DNA of 64,000 nucleotides from positions 6,398,698-6,462,697 of the forward strand of contig OZ037765.1 of NCBI GenBank assembly GCA_964035545.1, written 5' to 3'. Position 1 is the stretch's first letter. Every line of letters begins with the position of its first letter. The notes below the pieces were generated by a model. That model was given only the letters and a program-made list of their open reading frames with translations. It had not been told where the DNA came from and ran no database searches. The DNA is from Bugula neritina. Its lineage: Eukaryota > Bryozoa > Gymnolaemata > Cheilostomatida > Bugulidae. Position numbers and translations under genes: made by a program. Below are positions 47,201 through 57,400 of this stretch, in pieces.

Positions 47201-50200
47201 ACCGGACAGGTATGTCTTACAGCTTCTGTGGGCCAATTGTCTACTTTGGAGTAATGTTCCCCATGAGCCATCATCAACAGCTTATAGAGACACTGTATAA
47301 AGCCCTGACCATCAGTGACGTGTAGCATAGATGTGAATGTCTCGTACATCCACGAAACAGACGTCTTCTGAATGTTAGCTATCTGCGACCAGAACGTCTG
47401 AATAACAGATGCGTCTGCAAAGAACATTCAACAGTTATGTGTTACCCTCGAGGATAAAAGCTAAAATTTCCTTATCCAAGTATTTTATTTTAGGAAATGT
47501 ACTCATTTGCTGGACCATTGTGGAAATATTTTGGTGTGCACTCTGCAGTTAAAGAATGAAAACTTGCTTAATTGGATGAATGCTGAGGCGTTATATTAAA
47601 CTATGAGCTGATGCAATAACCACAAAAAGGAATGTTGTTGACTAGTGGTTTACAGTCTGCCCTGTCAACCCAAGTTCTCTCACCCAAAGAATCCTCTAAA
47701 TACACCTTGATTAAAAAGTAACAGACTTTGCACACTCACCTTTTCGCTTGTCTGTAAACGAGACGGAACTGCCAAGGGCCTCCTTCACTGCGGGACTGAT
47801 GGTGAGCAGCTCGGTGACAGCCACGAGGTCAGCTATGCCGTACATCACTCGCTCCTTAGCACTCTGCTCCAAACTCAGGTACACTGGGTGAGTGGAGCGG
47901 TTAGCCATCAGTCCAACACAAAAAGCGTGAAATGTGAAATCGGTTCTCATTGCCCGCACTATCTCCCTGAGCAGAGCTCGTAAGGATCTCATGTAATCCT
48001 CCTTAGTCATCAACAAGTCTATGAATATGTCTGCTAGCAGCTAAATATAAATAAATAAAAATGATAGTCACTAAGTGTGTTACCACTCAGCAGGCTGTCC
48101 ATTATTATACTGTATATAGTTTAGCTAAACACTTATTCCTTATATTATCCTTGATTATTCTTTCAGCTACATCCAATAAACTTCCCAATCTAATAAAGTT
48201 TTTATTTGGTAAAATGTTACAACAGCACTCATAAACAATATCCAGTAAAAAACGTTTCCAACTTATAGCCTCAACATTTCTAAGATGTGAAACTAATGCA
48301 GCTCTGCAAAAACCAATGCCATTGTATTTTTGCACAACTTATAGCCTTAGTCACCTACCTTAGGAGATAGCTCGGGGTTCTGTTGGAACATGGTAGCCAA
48401 CATCTGCATGTTATTCGGGTGTCTGGAGGTAGACAACTCATTGTACACGGTATGAGTCAGAACGATTCTGAGATTCTCATCGTCCGCTTCTAACAACTCT
48501 CTACAGTTTGAAGGAGACAGGCTGGACTCACAACAATAACTGTTCTATCTGAATCTAAAGGCTAGACAGCAATTGTTATCAATGAAAACAAGGAACATTA
48601 ATCATAAATATTCAGAACACAGAAGGTCAATATGTAGAAACAAGAACTGAGTTTTTTGAAGTTAAACAATAATGCAGATAGCAATATAAAGTAAAGCAAA
48701 ATATTATGAAGAACATAATTTCAACTTGTTAATCCAACAAATATATTAGGAAAAATATAGTATATTCTGACAAACTCAAAGTTGAAACTTTCTATCAAAC
48801 AAAAGGTAACAATTTAACTTACAAGTATTCCACCATACCTTATACAGTTTAACAAATACTACCTTATCCAAATTAACAAATCATACCTTATACACTATAC
48901 AGACTAACTAATCATACCTTATACAGTTGATGTAGTGAGAGAGCACAGGCTTGGTTTTAGCTCGTATTTTCAACAGACCCACTATTACATCCTTGTCATT
49001 AGGATTCTGCCCTGAGCAGTTCAGACAGACAGCTAAGAGAAGATCCTGGGCTGCTTTCATCAACTTTAAAGTTTATAAAACTGTATCAATATGTAGACAA
49101 GATCTTTTCAATGCACTTAGAGCAAGTTAATATTGTTAACCTGCGTCCTTTTGGCTAATACTAATCTTGCTAAACTAATCTTTTTGGTGAAAGAATACTA
49201 TAATTAGCAATTGGCATTGTAAGATTTGGCAATGTAAGAAATGGCAATTAGCAATGCAAGAATTGACAATTTAATATCAAAAGCTGATATAATGTTAAAA
49301 TTAAAGTTTCAGATTCATAGCGAGATCTATAACATATAGTAATGAGTATATTTCTACTAATATATATAGTCATTTTAAGGTCTACAAACCATTTCTACTG
49401 ACAGAAATAGAACCATACTTATATACTAAAATGAGATGATATGCAGCTGGCATGTAATGTACATTCATGTATAAATAAAACTAATCAATCAACTAGTAGC
49501 TATATTATAAGTTAGTATTAATAACTATATGTTTATTAAGGAAGTAACATATGATCACACTGTACAAACACTTGTATACATACAACCTAAGAGTATGATT
49601 ACTAACCTTGGGATTCTGTAACCAACTGTCTAACTTGTTGACAACCATGAGTCTGGCAGCACAGTAGCCCGAGACACTCGTCAGCAGTCTCAACAGCTGC
49701 TTACTCGTCACCTCCAAGTGCTGCCTCTTAGTCATCTGCTCTGTCACTGTATCCATTACTAGCTGCTCTATGCTGTCCATTTGAAACCTGTACCTTTTAT
49801 ATGGAATGAAAAATACTGCCTGATCATGCTCATTGCTAACCATAGAAAATAATCACATAATAATTATGCCTAATATATACTTTCACAATAGTTACGCCCT
49901 AAATTAAAAACAACTCATAAAACTCAAAAGTAAAGTTTTCTTTCGACATCAAGTTTCAAAATACACATAGGAATATCATTACCAAATACAACAGTTGCTA
50001 AGATACAGCAGTTGCCGAGATACAACAGTTGCTAAGACACAGCAGTTGCTAAGACACAGCAGTTGCTAAGACACAGCAGTTGCTAAGATACAACAGTTGC
50101 TAAGACACAGCAGTTGCTAAGATGTTGAACAGCCAAATTGAAATAAAAAGCTGTATACATAAAAACAATTATCTTACCTGTGTTTAACTACCGCATTAGA

Positions 50201-52734
50201 TAGTCCAAGGGAGAAGCCGGCAGTACTATCATCCCCAGTGTCCACAGGTGAGCTCGAGTGATGAAATGGACTACTACTGGGACTAGATGAAGCTCCAGCT
50301 GTTGATACAAAACATAAAGATTGGTAAAAGCAGCATCTGATGCCCGACAACTACATGTGAGAAAATCAACATACGCAAACCGAATACAGTAAAATAACCT
50401 AATTTAATCAAAAATTTATCAGTTTTAATTTAATATTGAACTAAAACACACCTCCTGAAGTGCTGGGCAAACCATAGCCCGAGCTTTCCCCTAATGATGG
50501 ATTCTTAGGAGTGAGATTAGTGCCAAATGCAGTGACAATGTTGTTGACTAGTGGTTTACAGTCTGCCCTGTCAACCCAAGTTCTTTCACCCAAAGAGTCC
50601 TCTAAATACACCTTGATTAAAAGTAACAAACTTTGCACACGGTTTTTGTGTTTAGATTTAGATATTTTAAGGGTATTCCTGTAGTCTATGACAATGCAAT
50701 CACAATTCTTATCTGATAGCTTAACAAGCTGTAGTGGATAGACTATGTTCCATTTTAAGCCTCTAAATGCATACTATAATAAATAACATAATTATATTTA
50801 ATAAAACAGCTAAACCAAAGTAAATAAAAAACCTTACAAGCAAGATATCTCCAAAAATACTTAAGCAGTTTATTTTGCACGTTTAATAGCAAATAAGTGA
50901 TATTTTTCTATATCTGAACTTAGAATTTTGCATAATATGTTTAACAAAAAACTACAATTATTAATATATTTTTCTAACTGCAAATCTATTGCAGAGTTGT
51001 CCACTCCTACCTCCACAAGTTGCTGAGGCCAGTGTTCCTCATCTGCATATGCTGTGTAGAGTAGATTACATGCCAATACTGTGACAGTGGGATTTCCTTT
51101 GGCCTTGAAATTAGCAGACGCATCTCTCTTCAGTAATGAGCAAAATGCCTGCAGAAATCACAGCAACTAGTAAACTTATATGAAAGATGGTTTCGCAGCA
51201 AATGTGAAAAAAAAGACATAAAACTTCAGTAGACACTGATTAGTCTTCAACTACAAAAGAGAACTATTTCTTAATAAATATATTTATTATGAGAACCTTT
51301 AGCATTGTCTAGTACTAATATATCATCTAGTATGTTCTATTAAATTCTAAGTGAACAATATAATACAAAATACAAACAAATAAGAGCAAACTGACAAACA
51401 CTGCTCAATGCAGATTACACACCCCAGTAGCAACATCAGTGGTGAAAAGACTTGGTCTATCCTTAGCCAATGACATTAGGGTTAACACAATCTGGTAGTT
51501 GGGCTTAGCTCTCTGAGCTCTCAAATGTTTCACAGCTCCACACAGCAACTTGTCCGTCACCTCAGACGGTTCACTCTCTCCTTCTATCTTATCATACAAC
51601 TCTGGAGGGAGACCTGGGGAGATATGAGAGAGCACCACTTAGTTAAACTATTCAATAAAAACTCTTGAATAAATTAGAACATAGTTTGTATTACAACTTC
51701 ACACTGTACAGTTTTTATTTCAATATGATAAATTATACAAACATTACAATTATATTTATTTAAATGTTTACTGTTTTTATATTATTTTGTACAAGTGAAA
51801 AGCACCTAAAACAAGTAAAAAATGACTGTGTGTAGTTTTTGTACAATGCAAGTTTATATAGCGACAGTCCACACTGGAGCAGCCTATCCTGAACTACACT
51901 TACAGTCAGTAGCCATTTCATCATACTTCATTTGAGCTTTGTTGGGGACTCCATACTTAGCTTTCTTCACAAGTAGACTGCTCCCAGCAGACAAGGATGC
52001 ATCTGTCTTTGCAGCTGCTAGAAGTTTTGATTTAGAAGCTTCACCAGATTTTTGCCCTGAAACCATGAATGGAGATAATATGTAATATCAGCTTACCAAT
52101 GGCATGATATTGACAAGGCAAGACGTAGCTGATGAGTGTGGCACAATATGTAAGTAGAGATCATCATTGCCACAATGAGACACTATCGGGTTAGGTTGAA
52201 ACACTATTGGGTTAGGTTGGGACGCTATTGGCCATTATTGGGTTAGGTTAGAGCAGGTAGTACAATATATAATTAATACAAGCTTCACGTAACAGTGAAA
52301 GTTCTGCTTCAGACAAAATGAATTTTTGAAAAAAGCAAATAAAGAAAAATCTGTATGAATTATGATTAATTTAAAAAAATAAGCAATATTTCAACACAGG
52401 TACAAAATATACAATCAACAGTTAACACAGTATGGCAAATTATCAATTTGAAAAAAGTAATTTAGCCAATAAAATTTGTTTGCCAAAAAACCTTGTTATT
52501 TTGTAAAATAATTTTAAGACTTACCCAATGGTATGAGATCAAAAGGTGTATTGTGACCTGGAATTACACGAAAACATATCCTGAGCTTAGAGTGAACAAT
52601 AACAAATATCAACATATTTTCAACATCCATTGATTAAGTAATAACTAAGACTTGAGGGATACAATATAGCAAGTGTAGATACCTTTAGGTTTGCCAGGGC
52701 GTTTAGCATTGATAGAACTCCTAATTTTATCCAT
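32259..52734 (-). CDS. INTS1: Integrator complex subunit 1 (INTS1), complete, 39 exons
   Basis: INTS1 is the large helical scaffold subunit of the nuclear Integrator complex, which cleaves snRNA and promoter-proximal RNA on RNA polymerase II. Exons in transcript order: 52683-52734, 52525-52557, 51904-52056, 51423-51613, 51011-51148, 50452-50611, 50178-50298, 49607-49793, 48918-49063, 48359-48500, 47740-48040, 47221-47414, 46757-46922, 46136-46324, 45666-45793, 45412-45536, 44061-44190, 43670-43819, 43228-43386, 42668-42823, 41878-41976, 41375-41512, 40468-40579, 39858-40022, 39482-39600, 38890-39144, 38543-38740, 37965-38206, 37389-37794, 36995-37091, 36557-36733, 35944-36151, 35532-35715, 35154-35284, 34215-34426, 33987-34057, 33391-33482, 32780-32892, 32259-32386. 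All phases agree; the total is 2,055 codons plus stop (human about 2,190). Hallmark blocks remembered from vertebrate INTS1 are LCGAVKHLRAQRAKP (exon 4), VYLEDSLGERTWVD (exon 6), ELSTSRHPNNMQML (exon 10), EGSLDVLPIQCLCEFLL (exon 18), LYFQSFGLPVNAVN (exon 25), IDWLELLDPEID (exon 29) and ILGLVELLQPH (exon 33). Exon 29 carries an Ala/Gly-rich insert. The first ATG opens a short basic N terminus like that of relatives. The acceptor of exon 8 could lie 6 bases further in. Confidence 0.96.
33048..33157. repeat. 22-bp tandem repeat, 5 copies, INTS1 intron 37
   Basis: Five nearly identical units of GCAGGCAGTTCAGGTGCTCT plus AA lie in tandem between INTS1 exons 37 and 38. One unit has a C-to-T change. 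Confidence 0.9.
36179..36457. repeat. 15-bp minisatellite, INTS1 intron 31
   Basis: About 18 diverged copies of a 15-bp unit such as TATAGTATACAGTAT, with variants carrying GTGTTACAG or ATTCCGTG. It begins only 28 bp from the acceptor of INTS1 exon 32. Because 15 is a multiple of three and the unit lacks stops, frames of about 100 codons run open on both strands. These are artefacts of the repeat and not genes. Confidence 0.92.
38296..38440 (+). mobile_element. tRNA-derived SINE-like element in INTS1 intron 27
   Basis: The left part resembles a tRNA. An A-box-like stretch (TGGTCTAGGAGTTAGAGTG near 38307) is followed by an anticodon-arm-like GTGTTT/GAACAC stem and a perfect B box GGTTCGAACCC at 38351-38361. 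A non-tRNA tail of about 80 bp follows. This is the layout of a tRNA-derived SINE. It lies antisense to INTS1. The right end is approximate, and no target-site duplication was identified. Confidence 0.7.
39752..39835. repeat. 42-bp direct tandem duplication, INTS1 intron 24
   Basis: The segment 39752-39793 is repeated at 39794-39835 with a single C/T difference. It lies about 20 bp downstream (in transcript sense) of the donor of exon 24. Confidence 0.93.
41293..41373. repeat. 27-bp tandem repeat next to the donor of INTS1 exon 22
   Basis: Three diverged copies of a unit containing GTGAAACACAAACCATA lie side by side. The copy nearest exon 22 reaches into the donor site at 41374. A short AAAAGT repeat precedes it on the left. 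Confidence 0.75.
44207..45311. repeat. 19-bp satellite-like array, about 58 copies, INTS1 intron 16
   Basis: About 1.1 kb of a 19-bp unit, ACATATACACTACTAACTA. Variant units (TTCACT for TACACT, CTGACT for CTAACT, and shortened units reading CACTACCAACATACAC) recur in the same order at several places. This shows that blocks of many units were copied within the array. It begins only about 17 bp from the acceptor side of exon 17. Confidence 0.97.
47631..47735 (-). pseudogene. Partial copy of INTS1 exon 6 inside INTS1 intron 11
   Basis: The 105 bp match 50537-50640 with three substitutions and one extra base, about 96% identical and in the same orientation. The source block covers 29 bp of intron 5 with its acceptor and the first 75 bp of exon 6. 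The copy keeps the acceptor AG and coding words such as EDSLGERTWVD, but lacks the rest of the exon and its donor. It starts at intron position +5 behind exon 11, so it supplies the last two bases of that donor hexamer. If spliced after exon 11 it would shift the frame. Confidence 0.95.
49988..50123. repeat. 17-bp tandem repeat, 8 copies, INTS1 intron 7
   Basis: Eight copies of ACAGCAGTTGCTAAGAC with A/G and T/C variants at fixed positions, filling 136 bp between INTS1 exons 7 and 8. Confidence 0.93.
52179..52251. repeat. About 21-bp tandem repeat, 3 to 4 copies, INTS1 intron 2
   Basis: Units of the form ACACTATTGGGTTAGGTTGG are repeated with some divergence and one shortened unit (GACGCTATTGG). 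Confidence 0.75.
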
Positions 52735-52739
52735 GGTAG

Positions 52740-54440
52740 TTTCTCAGCAGCTCATTGCTATTTAAAATAAATATATATGAATCAGTTATTAATTTTGGGA
52801 TAACTCAATGACTATGACGTACGTTAAAAATAGGCCTGCTCACTATAAATAAAATTCTAGCAATGTTAATATGATAATGATATCCATATTGATATTGACT
52901 CTCATATTCCAATTTATATTGAAACTCAAACTCATATGCCTACGCCTAGCCCTATGGACATATTGATATTGATATTCAATATGAATAATAATATCAATAT
53001 GATTAATCAAACTGAAATTGAATATTACTATCAATATGCATATTATAAGTATAACTGTTATAAATTAAAATTTATCAATTAATATTTATAATTTAGATTC
53101 TATCCAATAAATATAATGATCTGCATATTTATATTAATTTCAATTTAAAATTTAATAATCATAATGTTACTGTTAGAGTTTATTACTAGTAGTAGTACTA
53201 GTAGTACTTCAAGTTCAAGTTCATTATTTTCCTTTTTATTTCAATATTGGACTAGAGTGATTAGAGAGAAATTTTAATTGAAACTCACAAATGGAGCTAT
53301 ATTTTATCAAAAGCCTTTCTCCCCTTGACTCACTTATCAACATGAGAGTGGGATTTAGGTAACTATCACTCTGCATTTAATTTTTCAGTGAAGAGTAAGA
53401 AGAAATGAAATAATTATAGCGCGTATTATGTGCAAAGGAACCACTGAATTACAACTCCTTAGTTTATAGCTCAATAAGGGGACTACTATACTATCACTAG
53501 AATATTTACTTATCCAAAGTATGCTAAGTCAAGGCTAATATATAATTCGAATTGTCTGAACTACATTATATATAGAGTTGTCTTCCCTAATACAACAATC
53601 TAACGTAATCTAATATGTGCCTTTAGATCCTTTGCAATCATCATGAACCAAACATATTATGTAGCATAATAACAGTTTTTAGGACGAAAAATAGTTCGTG
53701 CAGCTTTTTCATATGGCCTTTGTTTTAGTACATAAAAACCGTAGTCATTTTTTCACTGCTTTGTTAGCTTGCAAAATTAAGTGAACAGGCTTGAAACTCT
53801 TGTGGTCTCCTTCCACATGAGCTCAAGTATACTCAAATTTGTCCAGAATTACACCTCAATATTTTCTTTAATTATACAATTTAGCTGCAGTTTTTTGATT
53901 GAAATGCTCAAAGTTTTTTCTAGTTTGGTTAAATTAGAAACATATGCTCTTTTACAAATAACCTTTTGGGAATTTTCTTGACGCCTTTTTGCAATAGGCA
54001 TACTTGTTTAGCAAAAATAGAGAAAACAACTTTGTGAATTACACGTTGAAATCCTATTTTTATCAGTTATATCATTTCAGCATACAAATCAGCTTAAAAA
54101 AATATGGTATGAAATTGACACTTTATTGTCTAAGGCATGAGCTAAACTTATGAGTTATTTGTTTGATTTCATTTATACAGACTATTCTAAAGAGTAAAAT
54201 TGACCAGATCCAACAAAGTTGAATTGCAGACATATATTTTATATGACATGGTGTGATAACTTCTATTAGTAAAACACAGAAATGACATTAGGTTACAACT
54301 TTTTATGACCCATCATTAAAACTAGTGCCAAGACGAAACATTTCACCAGCTCTTAAACAAAAATAGAAAGTGATGTTAGTATTAGTCTAGCCAAAGAATT
54401 AATACTTAACAATAAATAAAGAGATTGTGCTATAAAAATA
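52740..54440. other. Spacer between UBE4A 3' end and INTS1 start
   Basis: About 1.7 kb without a recognised gene; it must hold the INTS1 promoter. The part 52830-53220 is a low-complexity stretch of ATATTGATATT-type words with a perfect 12-bp inverted repeat (CATATTGATATT at 52959-52970, AATATCAATATG at 52990-53001) and a TATAACTGTTATA palindrome near 53048. A 66-codon plus-strand frame at 53781 looks spurious. No TATA box for INTS1 could be assigned. Confidence 0.5.
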
Positions 54441-54441
54441 C

Positions 54442-54447
54442 TTTATT
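54442..54447 (-). promoter_or_regulatory. Candidate poly(A) signal of UBE4A
   Basis: AATAAA on the minus strand lies about 50 bases after the UBE4A stop codon, implying a very short 3' UTR. Confidence 0.55.
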
Positions 54448-54495
54448 ATAGCACCGTTAAATAAGTACATAAAACTTAATTTTTTGAAAACAGCA

Positions 54496-57400
54496 TCAGG
54501 AAAGTTTGGCTTTCCTCTGCTCGGCAATCCACTTTTGAATCCGTAATTTCAGTTGTGAATCTGGAATGACTTGGTCCAAAGAAAGTGGATTTCTGTTGAA
54601 AGGATCATTTTGGTCACTAGAGTAAACAAACAAGTAACACATTAACATAACCCATAATATGCATGTGTATGCTCCCAGTAAAGTATGTTATATTGAGATA
54701 AAATTTAGCTTACAACACATTCTGTTTTTCTATTCTTATTGTAAAACTCCAATCTCATATAAAAAATGTTGTATCAACTTAGGATAGACTTCATCTTTTA
54801 TCACGAGCACATTAGCACATAAGCAAGTATTTTAATTTAGCTATTTTAACAGTCCATGTATAATATTTTCCCCACGACCTCAATGTCCCCCATCACTAGT
54901 GAAAATGAAATTCTTTTATTAATAATAATTGAAAGCAATTATTAAATATCTCAATGTCTAACAAATGGAAAAATATTGGAAATATCTTTCAGTAAAAAGA
55001 ATAAATTGTGAAGGAAAAAGTAATGATAGACTAGTACCTGAGTATGTGCCTAGCAATAGTAGACTTATCAATTACGGTTTTACTACTAGGAAGAATAACT
55101 GGATCCTTCATCAATGTGCCCAAAAGAGGGTCTAGAAACTCCTCAGGGGCAGAGGCTACCAAGTCGTCATCTTCCAGTTGTTTCGCTGCAGCGTTCTACA
55201 AATTAAAGGGTCAAATATTACATAACTATGATTGACTTTCAATTGGGTATTACAGATATATATATAAATTTAATTGTAACTCAAAAAGAAGCTACAATAT
55301 ATAAAAAGACAATGACAGAATTCACAGTTCACTTATTAAACTTAATCACCACGTTGTTGTTTTGGGAAGTGGGTGAATGAAACACTTATCTTGCACTGAG
55401 TATTAAAGTTTAGTATTGAATCCAGAGTATATCATTATATTATAATATATTATAATATTATGTAATTATAATACATTATATGATGAAATTATTATATATG
55501 CAAAAGCTTACAAATAATAAAGTTGCAAATTGGTAGACACTTGCCTCTATTGTGTGACCCAGTTCAGTAAACTGCTGTATTTTATGAAAAGGATGATGTA
55601 TTTTGTTGAGCACAGCGATAGCTTGAAGGAAGAGCTTAGGGGAGTAGCTCCGACCATCTCCAGAAACTGCTTCACAGAAACTCTCACTGTGAGCGAGATT
55701 GAGGTAAATGTCACTAATCTCCGCTACAACGACTGCGGGCTTAAACTCGTACTTTGCAAACTCTTTAACTTTAAACGCGCCCATCTGGGGTCCAGTCTAC
55801 AAGAATAAAGATCCATATATGAGTTTATTAACAATGATGATCAAAGTGAAGACTACTTATTTTCATATATATTTGAGTTAGACACTGTAGTGTTGAGATT
55901 ACCCCATAGTGTAATGGTTAGCACGCTAGCTTGCAAGTTGGAAATCAGCTGTTCCTGGTGGGGGCAGAAACTTTTACAGACACGCCGTTCAAACTGTACT
56001 TGAATTGGAAAATCAAAGTGAAGCAAAATTTATTCATAAAACAATACTCACTAGTTCGCGCAAGAAATAGTTGAGCATGGAGGCAATTCTGTCCACCATG
56101 ACACTGTGACAGAAGAGCTTGGAGCACTCAGATGTAAGAAGTGAGAGGGTGTGAATAGTGTCCAGCGCCGCTGAGTTATGGAACCGAGCAAACTGAGCCA
56201 TCTGAGACATGTTAGCTTCTCTCCGCTGCATCTCTCGCTGCGACATGGTGGCGGCAGATTCCTGGTTCTCCTGTTCCTTCTCCTTCAACTGTTTCATTAG
56301 CTACCAACAAAACACCAACTCAATTACACTAGAAGCTGCTCGCCTGAAACAGCTACATAAGACAAAGTTGCGTTTGAACCGCGTTAAAGTATGCAAGCAT
56401 ACTTACATCAAGGGCTTCACCTAGAAGAAAGTTGGCATCATTAACTAGGAGGTTAACAAACTTGAGGAAGAGGGGAGGATCGGTGTGTTCGATGTCTTCA
56501 AGAGCCACATCAGCCAACCTCTAAAAGTGTCATTAGGAATAGCTTTTTGAATAGAAATACACAACAGGTATTGTCCAATAATTGGCTATTACTTCATACT
56601 AATAAAGATAGAGCTCTGCTACGCAGTTCAGTAACAAATATTAAATACTAAACCAATTTAGAGACAAGAAACAGAGAATGGCACTTACGATGCCACCACT
56701 TACCACTATGGCTTTCTGGTGCAAATCTATTTTCCAAATATAATCTATAACCTTGTACATGGGCTGTCTATAGTTGAGTTTCTGTTCAAACTGTACAGAC
56801 TCGCCGGTAGTCTCAATACTGACAAACACTGTGAACAGAACCTCAGCTAAGTTATCAATGTTTGGGTGGCTTGTAAACAGCTCCCTTTTCCTCATCTCCT
56901 GACTAAAGACAACAATATAACATCATACACTATGCAGCAGTGTGTCATAATATGATAGTGGCTTATATTGTAAGCTCCTCTCACTTATTGTAACTATATA
57001 TTAATATTGTGTTTTATATTATAAATTATTTAACCTAATAAACTAGTAAATGATCCACACAACAAAACAAGACAATACGACACAGTGTTACACAATCACT
57101 GCATTCTCATACCTCCCATTATGTGGATTCTCATTGAATGCATGGGGATAGGTAATCGAATGAAACCACACCCATGGGTTAATGCAAGTGGTATCCACTG
57201 ATGTATGGGAAAGTGGTGAATGATTTTAAATTATTGTGTTTAGCAGCCATGCTTATCTCTTTAATAAACATCCAATTTCGTTGTTCTACTCTTCAATGTT
57301 CATAAAAATGTTTTGTTTTGAACCAAGCAACACAGGCACTTGTAAATAATAATTAGCCCAAAGTTTATACAATGTCAAAGTTTTGAAAGATTTCAAGAAA

